A stretch of DNA of 64,000 nucleotides from Treponema sp. (GTDB taxonomy: Bacteria; Spirochaetota; Spirochaetia; Treponematales; Treponemataceae). Below the pieces are notes generated by a model. The model did no database searches. It saw only the letters and a program-made list of their open reading frames with translations, and was not told the DNA's origin. Shown piece by piece: positions 32,923-40,387 of the stretch. The stretch is from assembly GCA_016293915.1 (NCBI GenBank), contig JAEDCY010000005.1, positions 1-64,000 of the forward strand. Reading direction: 5' to 3'. Both the position numbers and the translations under genes were made by a program. The stretch's first letter is position 1, and each line of letters opens with the position of its first letter.

Positions 32923-33573
32923 TTATACAGCCTTATTAGTCCATTCAATGGCCATCTGCCTGAGCTCTGCTGAAGAAGCACAGTGCAGCTTGGCCTTTAT
33001 ATTTTCTTTATGGGTATCTATTGTTTTAATACTAAGATTCAATTTCTTTGCAATTTCAACAGTTCCAAGGCCTTTTCCTACAAGTGTAAAAATCTGAAGC
33101 TGGCGATCGGAAAGAGTATTGATTGAATCAAAAGAACCGTTTTCCGAAGTTGTGCCCTGAGAAAGCTCTTTTATGCGGTTCTTTTCGTTTTCACTTAGGT
33201 AAATTTCTCCGCTTGTAACGGTTTTAATTGCATTTATAACCTGAGATTCAGCTTCTTCTTTCATGATATAGCCTTTTGCTCCGGCTTTAATTGCCCGTTC
33301 TGCATAGAAGCGTTCGTCATGCATTGAAAGAACAAGAATTTTTGTCTGAGGGTGTATTACAATGATGTCTTTTATTAGTTCAAGACCATCCTCCTGTCCG
33401 AGGTTTAAGTCTACAATGGCAAGGTCTGGCGTTGTTGTATCAAGAAGAGAAAGAGCTTCATTTCTATCTTTTGCCATACCGATAACTTTGTAATCCTTCT
33501 GTGTTTCAATCAGCTGAGAAAGACCACGGCTGAAAAGAGGATGATCATCAATAATAATTACATTACAACTCAT
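32923..33573 (-). CDS. NarL/FixJ-family response regulator
   Basis: 216 residues. Receiver: VIIDDHPLFSRGL, LAIVDLNLGQEDGLELI (phosphoacceptor Asp), ILVLSMHDERF, GYIMKEEA. LuxR-type helix-turn-helix: LSDRQLQIFTLVGKGLGTVEIA then KKLNLSIKTIDTHKENIKAKL. Divergent from the HisKA_3 kinase gene at 33621 with a 47-nt gap, so the pair is almost certainly a cognate two-component system. The -10-like TATTAT on the minus strand (33585-33580) lies 6 nt before the ATG with no ribosome-binding site. Confidence 0.92.
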   Translation of the reverse strand: MSCNVIIIDDHPLFSRGLSQLIETQKDYKVIGMAKDRNEALSLLDTTTPDLAIVDLNLGQEDGLELIKDIIVIHPQTKILVLSMHDERFYAERAIKAGAKGYIMKEEAESQVINAIKTVTSGEIYLSENEKNRIKELSQGTTSENGSFDSINTLSDRQLQIFTLVGKGLGTVEIAKKLNLSIKTIDTHKENIKAKLHCASSAELRQMAIEWTNKAV

Positions 33574-33606
33574 ATTTATATAATATCATAAATTCAAAAA
33601 TAAATG

Positions 33607-33612
33607 TATAAT
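33607..33612 (+). promoter_or_regulatory. -10 box of the sensor kinase gene
   Basis: TATAAT 8 nt before the ATG at 33621, with no ribosome-binding site between; a matching -35 box is not obvious. Back-to-back with the regulator's own -10-like box (33580-33585, minus strand). Confidence 0.5.
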
Positions 33613-33620
33613 ATTTTAAT

Positions 33621-35714
33621 ATGAGAATTGGTGTTGTTTTAAATATTCTGGATGAGGAATATCAGATTTCTGTATATAAGGGAATCGAACAGAGAGCTCA
33701 GGAACTGGGGATTGAGCTTATCTGTTTTCAGCAGGAAAACACTCATATTACAGAAGAAGAACTGGTTGCCCGCTTTCCACATAAGGAATATTTTGATCTG
33801 GATGGAGTGATACTGGTTACTTCTGTTATTGCTGGAAATGCTGATTTTAACACAAAAGCAGATGTTGAAAGAATCTGGGGAAATATTCCTGTTGTTTCTG
33901 TAGGACAAAAAATTGAAGGTATTCCTTCCGTTCTTATAGAAACGGAAGATTCTATGAAACAGCTGGTTGAACATCTTATTCTCACTCATAATTACAGAAA
34001 ATTTCTTTTCATAAGTGGTTCGGAAGATCATCCTGATGCTGAAGTTCGTGAGCGTATTTTTACAAAAACTATGGAAGCTTACAGACCCTGGTTTTCGGAC
34101 CTGGAATATGTTCTTAAGCGAGGTTATTTTACGGAAGTTGCGGCTATTCGTGCAATGACCGAATATATGGATGAAATAAAAAAGTCTCCGGATGTTGTTG
34201 TTTGTGCCAATGATAATATGGCTATTGGTGTTTATAAGTATTTTAAGATAAACAGTAAGAATCCGGATGTAAAAGAATGTGCTGTTACGGGATTTGACGA
34301 TATTCCACAGGCGCGTTTTGAGATTCCGTCGCTGACGACGGTTCATCAGCCTCTCAAGGAAATTGGAGCGAAGTCTGTTGAACTTATGACACAGCTTCTT
34401 GGAGGTAATGATGTTCCGGAAGAAGTGTTTATAGAATCTACTGTTGTTTATCGAAAATCCTGTGGCTGTAAGGGGAGTAAGGATGATTTTGCTTCAGATG
34501 AGGAACAGTTCCGCGCCATGCAGGCAAACTATGTCCAATCTGAAACCTTACTTCGCATGGTAAGTCACATCGGTCAGGATTTGAATTATGGAGAAACTTT
34601 TGGTGCCTTAAAATATGTTGTACGCCAGAATCTTAATCAGCTTGGTTTGAATAATTTTTGTATTTTACGTTTTTCGAGCGATAAGGTAAAAGGTTCTCAT
34701 TCAAAGAGTCTTGCTGTAGACCCGCTTTTTGTGCGACGCAGTGGTAATGAATGTTACGAATTTGACCGCGAGATGAAAATGCCGCTGGGGCAGTTTTACC
34801 GTCGTTTTTATGAAATTGATGCTAAGACTAAACCTTCTATGATTATGAAGTTTCTTACTGCCGGTAATGAACTGATTGGTTGTATTTTTTATGAAGCTGA
34901 TGAGAATGTACTTCCTTATCTGAGTTCTATTGCTATTAATATTGCACATGGCTTAAATCGTGTAACGATTGCAGAAGTAAGACGGAAGCATTCTGAATAT
35001 CTGGAACGCGAAGTAAATGAACGGACAAAGGAGCTTGTGGAAGCTAATAACCGTCGTATGGAAGTTGAAGCTGAAGTTCTGAAAATCAGTGAGCTTGAAC
35101 GGCAGAGATTCAGTAATGACCTTCATGATGATATCTGCCAGAGGCTTGCAGGAATTTCTATGCTCTGTAGAAGTTATTCAAATCAGTCTGAACCGGTAGC
35201 AAAAAATCAGATGCTGGAACTTGCACAGTTAATTGGTGAAACTCTTCAAACTACAAGGCAGTATGCTCATAACTCTTATCCGGTAGAATTGGAAAGTCTT
35301 GGCATGAATCACAGTCTCTGTAATCTTTGTGATTCTTTTGCGAATCAATCAGGAATAAAATGTTCATATGAATGGGGAGTGCCTAAGGGCGTTCATTTTG
35401 ACAAAACTCAAAAGCTTAATATTTTCAGAATTATTCAGGAAGCGCTGCATAACATTATGAAGCATTCAAAGGCAAAAAATGTCGAAGTAAGTGTAAAAAT
35501 GGAAGGCAAAAAAACAGTTGTCAGAGTTATTGATGATGGTGTTGGTTTTGTAAATGATACGGCAGGAAAAGGAAATGGGCTTGGTCTTAATTCCATGCAA
35601 TACAGAGCAAATCAGATTGGAGCGGCATTTGTAATAAAACAGAATAAACCTGCTGGAACCTGTGTGCAGCTTTCTATAAGTAATAAATTGTTAGAGGTAA
35701 GAAATGAAAAATAA
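33621..35714 (+). CDS. Cytosolic sensor kinase: LacI-type ligand-binding domain plus NarL-type kinase
   Basis: 697 residues. Residues 1-280 follow the periplasmic-binding/LacI effector fold (RIGVVLNILDEEYQISVYKG, DGVILVTSVI, VVVCANDNMAIGVYKYF, AVTGFDDIPQARFEIPSLTT) but have no signal peptide, membrane segment or DNA-binding helix-turn-helix. VYRKSCGCKG ends this module, as in similar LacI-GGDEF proteins. A middle domain (about 300-450, GAF-like) and a coiled coil (REVNERTKELVEANNR) lead to HisKA_3 with ELERQRFSNDLHDDICQRL (His502) and a HATPase with IIQEALHNIMKHSKA and DDGVGF. It should sense a small cytoplasmic ligand, likely a sugar by family, and phosphorylate the divergent NarL-type regulator. 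Confidence 0.88.
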   Translation: MRIGVVLNILDEEYQISVYKGIEQRAQELGIELICFQQENTHITEEELVARFPHKEYFDLDGVILVTSVIAGNADFNTKADVERIWGNIPVVSVGQKIEGIPSVLIETEDSMKQLVEHLILTHNYRKFLFISGSEDHPDAEVRERIFTKTMEAYRPWFSDLEYVLKRGYFTEVAAIRAMTEYMDEIKKSPDVVVCANDNMAIGVYKYFKINSKNPDVKECAVTGFDDIPQARFEIPSLTTVHQPLKEIGAKSVELMTQLLGGNDVPEEVFIESTVVYRKSCGCKGSKDDFASDEEQFRAMQANYVQSETLLRMVSHIGQDLNYGETFGALKYVVRQNLNQLGLNNFCILRFSSDKVKGSHSKSLAVDPLFVRRSGNECYEFDREMKMPLGQFYRRFYEIDAKTKPSMIMKFLTAGNELIGCIFYEADENVLPYLSSIAINIAHGLNRVTIAEVRRKHSEYLEREVNERTKELVEANNRRMEVEAEVLKISELERQRFSNDLHDDICQRLAGISMLCRSYSNQSEPVAKNQMLELAQLIGETLQTTRQYAHNSYPVELESLGMNHSLCNLCDSFANQSGIKCSYEWGVPKGVHFDKTQKLNIFRIIQEALHNIMKHSKAKNVEVSVKMEGKKTVVRVIDDGVGFVNDTAGKGNGLGLNSMQYRANQIGAAFVIKQNKPAGTCVQLSISNKLLEVRNEK

Positions 35715-36288
35715 ATTAAAGCAGTTTCTGGAACTGTATTTTGCATTTGTAAAAATCGGAGCTTTTACATTTGGTGGTGGACTTGCAATGATGCCGATTA
35801 TGCAGCGTGAACTTATTGAAAAACGAGGCTGGGTAAGTGAAGAAGAACTTATTGATTATTTTGCAATAGGTCAGAGTACTCCTGGAATTATTGCCGTAAA
35901 CGTAGCAACCTTCGTCGGATATAAAAAACTCGGCTGGCTCGGAGGTATTATAGGAACTCTGGGCGTTGTAACCCCATCCTGGGTAATAATAATGCTGCTT
36001 GCCGGTGCAATCTCTTCTGTAGATAAATATCCTCTTGCCCAGAGAGCTTTAAGGGGAATAAATGTTGCTGTTGCCGCTTTGCTTACAAGTGTAATTGTGA
36101 AGTTTACAAAAAAGACCATTAAAAATTTCTGGAATGCTTTGTTTATGCTTCTGGCTTTCGCTCTTATTTATTTTTTCAAGGTACAGTCGGTATGGATAAT
36201 TCTTTCTTCACTTATTATTGGATGTCTGCTTACTCTGTATAAACAGAAAAAACAGAAGACTTCTGTTTCAGAAAAGGGGGATGAATAA
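35704..36288 (+). CDS. Chromate transporter half-protein 1
   Basis: 194 residues, about six membrane segments. FVKIGAFTFGGGLAMMPIMQREL and YFAIGQSTPGIIAVNVATFVGY are the CHR-family motifs (FGGG and the GQ-x-PGP-like loop). Short-chain CHR proteins of about 190 residues work as pairs. The family exports chromate or takes part in anion exchange, but the substrate in an anaerobe is uncertain. Starts 11 bp inside the kinase gene and ends in a TAATG overlap with its partner. Confidence 0.9.
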   Translation: MKNKLKQFLELYFAFVKIGAFTFGGGLAMMPIMQRELIEKRGWVSEEELIDYFAIGQSTPGIIAVNVATFVGYKKLGWLGGIIGTLGVVTPSWVIIMLLAGAISSVDKYPLAQRALRGINVAVAALLTSVIVKFTKKTIKNFWNALFMLLAFALIYFFKVQSVWIILSSLIIGCLLTLYKQKKQKTSVSEKGDE

Positions 36289-36860
36289 TGTCTCTTTTGC
36301 AGCTTGCTTTTACTTTTTTTTATATAGGTCTTTTTACAATCGGTGGTGGACAGGTTGCAATCACTCTTATGCAGCAGTCAATAGTTTCTTCAGGATTGAT
36401 TTCCCAGGAACAGTTTTACAATATGGTTGCCATTTCAGAAAGTACGCCGGGACCTATTGGAATCAATATGGCTACTTATATAGGTTATGAACTTTATGGA
36501 GTACCAGGTGCCCTTATAGTTACAGGTTCTCAGGTTCTGCCTTCAATCATAATTATATTGATTATAGCCCGTTTTTTACGCAGTTTTAATGATAATCCCT
36601 TTGTAAAAGGCTCTCTTGCATTCCTGCGACCTGTAACAACAGGCCTTATTCTGGTTCCGGTAATCCAGGTAATCATGTTTACCCTGATTAATCCCCCGGA
36701 ATCTATTTCTGTTCTGACAACTCTGGAAGGCTGGAAATCCCTTTTCAATTTAATTCCGATTGCAGGTTATGCAGTCTTTGTATTCTTACTTTTCAAACTA
36801 AAGGCACACCCGATACTGGTAATTATTCTAGGCGCAGTCTTCGGTATGCTATTCTTATAA
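36288..36860 (+). CDS. Chromate transporter half-protein 2
   Basis: 190 residues, six membrane segments. FFYIGLFTIGGGQVAITLMQQ and MVAISESTPGPIGINMATYIGYE repeat the CHR motifs of the preceding gene with the opposite half's variation. Coupled to it by TAATG. Together they should form the heterodimeric equivalent of a long-chain ChrA. Confidence 0.9.
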   Translation: MSLLQLAFTFFYIGLFTIGGGQVAITLMQQSIVSSGLISQEQFYNMVAISESTPGPIGINMATYIGYELYGVPGALIVTGSQVLPSIIIILIIARFLRSFNDNPFVKGSLAFLRPVTTGLILVPVIQVIMFTLINPPESISVLTTLEGWKSLFNLIPIAGYAVFVFLLFKLKAHPILVIILGAVFGMLFL

Positions 36861-36934
36861 CGGAAAATAGAAGGAACTCAACCTTCCACGGCGGAGTTAT
36901 TATAACTGAAAAATAAAAAAGTATTAACGACAAT

Positions 36935-37025
36935 TTTGCACATAGCCTCGTAGCAGAAAAAATACCCTCAGACAACATCATTCCCGTTGGCTGAGGGTAT
37001 TTTTTTCTGTGGGAGAGGCTTTGTG
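36935..37025 (+). terminator. Long imperfect palindrome with intrinsic-terminator core
   Basis: The core AAAAAATACCCTCAG (36957-36971) pairs with CTGAGGGTATTTTTT (36991-37005), a bidirectional terminator after the chromate genes. The pairing continues outward: TTGCACATAGCCTC (36937-36950) matches GAGGCTTTGTGCAA (37015-37028). The arms together span about 38 nt each, much longer than a terminator needs. Confidence 0.75.
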
Positions 37026-37057
37026 CAAGATGTCGGTAATTCTTTATTATTCTGTAT

Positions 37058-37085
37058 TTGCTTTATTTTATTTTTCAATTATAAT
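37058..37085 (+). promoter_or_regulatory. Promoter of deoD, probably leaderless
   Basis: TTGCTT (37058-37063), 16-nt spacer, TATAAT (37080-37085), then 6 nt to the ATG at 37092, with no ribosome-binding site. Confidence 0.6.
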
Positions 37086-37091
37086 AAAGAT

Positions 37092-37793
37092 ATGAGTACA
37101 CATATTAACGCTCCAGAAGGAGCAATTGCAGACAAAGTTCTGCTTCCCGGCGATCCGCTCAGGGCAAAATTTATTGCAGAAACATTTCTGGAAAATCCGG
37201 TATGTTATAACGAAGTTCGTGGTATGTTCGGTTTTACAGGAACATATAAGGGCGTAAAAGTTTCTGTTCAGGGAACAGGAATGGGACAGCCGTCGCTTTC
37301 TATCTATGTTCATGAACTTTTTGACTGTTACGGAGTTCAGAAAGCAATTCGAGTGGGAACCTGCGGAGCTGTAGGTGATGATGTAAATCTGCGTGATGTA
37401 ATTCTTGCAAACGGAGCTTGTACAGACTCTTCTTTGCAGAGTCAGCGTTTTGGCCTTATGCATTATGCTCCTGTTGCTGATTTTGAGCTTTTAAATACAG
37501 CCTGGAATAAATCTAAGGAACTGGGACTTAAAGCTATTGTAGGACCATGTGCTTCAAGTGACCGTTTTTATGATGACAATAATAACTGGAAGTTATGGAA
37601 AAAATACGGAGTTGTGGGAATTGAAATGGAAGCTGCAGAATTGTATACTCTTGCAGCAGAGTTTAAAAGAAAGGCTCTCGCAATTCTTACCGTAAGTGAT
37701 CACATTTCTAAGGGTGGTGCAACTACTGCAGAAGAAAGACAGACAACATTCAAGGACATGATGAAACTTGCCCTTGAAACTATAATTTCATAA
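37092..37793 (+). CDS. deoD: Purine-nucleoside phosphorylase, DeoD type
   Basis: 233 residues from the ATG at 37092, which gives the standard DeoD N-terminus ([21 protein letters not shown]); the frame is open further upstream to 36987 but that part crosses the terminator hairpin. [41 protein letters not shown] and LTVSDHI are the hexameric PNP motifs (phosphate and purine sites). It cleaves purine (deoxy)ribonucleosides with phosphate to base and (deoxy)ribose-1-phosphate in the cytoplasm. Confidence 0.95.
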   Translation: MSTHINAPEGAIADKVLLPGDPLRAKFIAETFLENPVCYNEVRGMFGFTGTYKGVKVSVQGTGMGQPSLSIYVHELFDCYGVQKAIRVGTCGAVGDDVNLRDVILANGACTDSSLQSQRFGLMHYAPVADFELLNTAWNKSKELGLKAIVGPCASSDRFYDDNNNWKLWKKYGVVGIEMEAAELYTLAAEFKRKALAILTVSDHISKGGATTAEERQTTFKDMMKLALETIIS

Positions 37794-37815
37794 TTTTTTA
37801 AGTGAGGCAATTACA

Positions 37816-38730
37816 ATGAAACCAACATTATTAGTTTTAGCAGCAGGTATGGGAAGCCGTTATGGTGGAGTAAAACAGATAGACGGAGTAGGATTGCATG
37901 ATGAATGTCTTCTTGATTTTGCAACTTACGATGCAATGAAAAGCGGTTTTGGAAAGGTAGTTTTTATAATCCGAAGGGATATTGAACAGGCTTTCCGTGA
38001 AAGACTTTTTGACCGCATTGCACGCAATTGTGATGCAGAATATGTATTTCAGCAGCACGAAAGTCTTTTGACTCCACAGCAGATTAAAGACAGCGAAGGT
38101 CGTGAAAAGCCATGGGGAACAACTCATGCTGTTTTGTGTGCAGAAAAAGCAATAAATGCACCATTTGCTGTAATCAATTCGGATGACTATTATGGCCGCC
38201 AGGCTTTTGAAGTTCTTGGAAAATATCTTTCTTCAGTCAGTAATGATTGCACAGAACATGCTATGGTAGGATATATTCTTGGAAATACAATGAGCCGTTC
38301 TGGTTCTGTAAGCCGTGGCGTATGTACTGTAAAGGATGATAAGCTTGATACAATAGTAGAAAATCTTAAGATTTACTATGGTGAAAATGATCAGGTAATC
38401 AGTGAAATGCCAGATGGAGAAAAGGTTTTACTCACTGGAAAAGAGTGGGTTAGTATGAACCTTTTTGGTTTTACTCCAAAGGCTTTCGAAGAATTCCATG
38501 TATATTGGGATAACTTTATTGCAGATAATTCAAAAGCTCCAAAAGCTGAGGCCCTTCTTCCTGTTTCTGCTGGTGATATTATTGCGCACGGAAAGGGTAT
38601 TATTAAATTCTTTAATTCTACAGAAACCTGGTTTGGTATGACATATCCAGAGGATCGTCAGATTGTTAAGAATGAAATTGCTAAGAAGATAAAAGACGGC
38701 TATTATCCAGAGCAGTTGTGGTCAAAATAA
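37816..38730 (+). CDS. Sugar-phosphate nucleotidyltransferase-like protein
   Basis: 304 residues. LVLAAGMGSRYGGVKQIDGVG is the nucleotide-binding signature of the NTP_transferase superfamily, FAVINSDDYYG the metal-binding aspartates, and TETWFGMTYPEDRQ the C-terminal closing block. It should make an NDP-sugar from NTP and a sugar phosphate, but the exact sugar is not clear and some members of this subgroup are uncharacterised. GTGAGG precedes the ATG. Its stop overlaps the manA start (TAATG), suggesting a role in mannose or related sugar activation. Confidence 0.82.
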   Translation: MKPTLLVLAAGMGSRYGGVKQIDGVGLHDECLLDFATYDAMKSGFGKVVFIIRRDIEQAFRERLFDRIARNCDAEYVFQQHESLLTPQQIKDSEGREKPWGTTHAVLCAEKAINAPFAVINSDDYYGRQAFEVLGKYLSSVSNDCTEHAMVGYILGNTMSRSGSVSRGVCTVKDDKLDTIVENLKIYYGENDQVISEMPDGEKVLLTGKEWVSMNLFGFTPKAFEEFHVYWDNFIADNSKAPKAEALLPVSAGDIIAHGKGIIKFFNSTETWFGMTYPEDRQIVKNEIAKKIKDGYYPEQLWSK

Positions 38731-39542
38731 TGCTTAAGCTTAACTCAATAAAGTCAGAAAAAATCTGGGGTTATGAGCTTTGGATAGCATCGACTCACCC
38801 AAACGGCTGCCAGGATGATTTTAAATCATTCTGTGGCGGTGATTATCCTCTCCTTGTAAAGGTTATACAGGCTAATGATACTCTTTCTATTCAGGTACAT
38901 CCGGATGATGACTGGGCTGTAAAATTGGAAGGAAAGGGTAATCGTGGTAAAACAGAATGCTGGTACGTTCTTGATGCTGCTCCTGAGGCGAAGCTTGTTT
39001 ACGGAATAAAAGAAGGCTTTTCGAATGAAGTTCTTGCAAAAGCAATTACTGATAATACACTTGAGCAATATCTTGAGTTTGTAAATGTAAAGCCTGGAGA
39101 TTTTGTTTATATACCGGCAGGTACAGTGCATGCTATTGGCGGCGGACTTCGCCTTATGGAAGTTCAGCAGTCCTGTGACCTTACTTACCGTCTTTATGAC
39201 TGGGGGCGCGGACGCGAGGTTCATATTGAAAAAGGTCTTGCTGTAATTAAGCGTGAAGAAATGCAGCCTGTTGCGCCTTTTCCTGGCAGCTTCGAATGTA
39301 AATATTTTTCTATTGAGAGAATTGATGTTAAAGGCGGCTGGAGTATGTATTGCTCTGGTGATGATAAGGGCGCGGCAGATGTTCAGCTTTTGTATATTCT
39401 TTCTGAAGATAAGGCTGTAATACGTGAAGCTGGCGAACAGATTGGCAAAAAAATTCTTGCAGAAGAAATTTATGCCGTAAAGCCTGGTGAAAAAATTACT
39501 GTGGAGGGCAGGGCGAGCATTCTGCGCATTCGTGCAAAATAA
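38730..39542 (+). CDS. manA: Mannose-6-phosphate isomerase, class I (short form)
   Basis: 270 residues from the ATG at 38730, which overlaps the previous stop (TAATG); the frame is open 12 bp further up. IWGYELWIAS, LSIQVHPDDDWAV (zinc-binding Gln/His), KTECWYVLDAAPEAKLVYG and YIPAGTVHAIGGG are the class I motifs; the length matches the short Firmicutes-type ManA. It interconverts mannose-6-phosphate and fructose-6-phosphate, linking glycolysis to mannose- and, indirectly, fucose-type sugars. Confidence 0.93.
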   Translation: MLKLNSIKSEKIWGYELWIASTHPNGCQDDFKSFCGGDYPLLVKVIQANDTLSIQVHPDDDWAVKLEGKGNRGKTECWYVLDAAPEAKLVYGIKEGFSNEVLAKAITDNTLEQYLEFVNVKPGDFVYIPAGTVHAIGGGLRLMEVQQSCDLTYRLYDWGRGREVHIEKGLAVIKREEMQPVAPFPGSFECKYFSIERIDVKGGWSMYCSGDDKGAADVQLLYILSEDKAVIREAGEQIGKKILAEEIYAVKPGEKITVEGRASILRIRAK

Positions 39543-39544
39543 GG

Positions 39545-40225
39545 TTGATAAAACCTGCTCTAAACTGTATTTTTTTGTCTATGTATCTATTTATGTTTTT
39601 ACTATTACCTCTGATTCTTGCAGCCTGGTGTTTTTATAAAAAAGATTCACACCTGATTCCAGCTATTTTCTTAGGAATTATTGTTGCTGTACTTGTCTGT
39701 GGATTTAAGGTATTCTTTTTGTATTCACATAGAATTATTCCTTATTCTTTTAAAAGTAATGTATTATTTCTGCTTGTGAGACAGACTTTACTTCCTGTGG
39801 TTCTTTTATATGGAATCTTTTTTGCCTGGTCAAAGGATGAAATTTCTTACAAGATAGAAGCCTTTTTTCCTCTTTTGCTTTCGTTCTATATGCTGTATCT
39901 TCCTTATACAATTATTTCTACGGCAGAAGGTCTTTATACAACCTTTCCGCTCTTTGTTAAGCCAGTGCTCTTTGTAGTGATGATATTTTCTTTAGGACTT
40001 GGGGCAAAGCATATTGAGAAAACAGTAAAAAACAAAAAATATGTATTTACGGCAGTCTGGATTATTATCTGTCTGGTAAGTGTTCTTGTGCCTTCTTTGC
40101 TGGAGAGTATGTATATTCTTGATATGAATTACTTATTTGTACTGCTTTTGAGTGCAGTGTACAGTGCAGTGCTGCCGGTTCTGTTTATTCTAAGTAAGCT
40201 TGGTGTGCTTACGGTTAAAGACTAA
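39545..40225 (+). CDS. Integral membrane protein of unknown function
   Basis: 226 residues from a TTG at 39545, or 214 from the ATG at 39581; neither has a clear ribosome-binding site, though coupling to manA (2-nt gap) favours the first. Six to seven hydrophobic segments cover nearly the whole chain (FLLLPLILAAWCFY, FFPLLLSFYMLYLPYTIIS, FVKPVLFVVMIFSLGLGA, FVLLLSAVYSAVLPVLFIL). No motif I recognise. Ends before a strong terminator. Confidence 0.65.
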   Translation: MIKPALNCIFLSMYLFMFLLLPLILAAWCFYKKDSHLIPAIFLGIIVAVLVCGFKVFFLYSHRIIPYSFKSNVLFLLVRQTLLPVVLLYGIFFAWSKDEISYKIEAFFPLLLSFYMLYLPYTIISTAEGLYTTFPLFVKPVLFVVMIFSLGLGAKHIEKTVKNKKYVFTAVWIIICLVSVLVPSLLESMYILDMNYLFVLLLSAVYSAVLPVLFILSKLGVLTVKD

Positions 40226-40243
40226 TTAATAAAACAGTTAAAC

Positions 40244-40276
40244 AAAAAAGACTTCGTTGAAAAACGAAGTCTTTTT
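40244..40276. terminator. Bidirectional terminator between the membrane protein and fba
   Basis: Perfect 14-bp stem AAAAAGACTTCGTT-GAAA-AACGAAGTCTTTTT (40245-40276), A-rich before and T-rich after, between convergent genes. Confidence 0.85.
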
Positions 40277-40294
40277 AATTTAATTACGTCAAAG

Positions 40295-40387
40295 TGAGTC
40301 GGCTCGCCGGCTCGCCTCTGAACCGTTCTTTCGATGAACCTAAAGCAACCCTTGCGGCTTGCTTTTTAACGGTTCTTCGATTTTAGG
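40295..40387 (-). repeat. 93-bp gene-3'-end element, copy at fba
   Basis: Read on the minus strand it starts CCTAAAATCGAAGAACCGTT directly after the fba stop codon. Central stem AAAGCAA/TTGCTTT with an inner CC-GCAA-GG, then TTTAGGTTCATCGAAAGAAC and GGTTC, ending in a GC-rich hairpin (GAGTCGGC/GCCGGCTC on the plus strand). CCTAAA at the start can pair with TTTAGG after the central hairpin, and GAACCGTT with AACGGTTC. Confidence 0.85.

Noticed and set aside
33639..34346. 235-codon antisense frame inside the LacI-type kinase gene
   Set aside because: Complement of a well-supported gene; sequence is low-complexity Asn/Phe-rich with no domain.
36987..37091. Longer start for deoD
   Set aside because: The extension crosses the terminator palindrome and the promoter; the ATG at 37092 gives the standard DeoD N-terminus.
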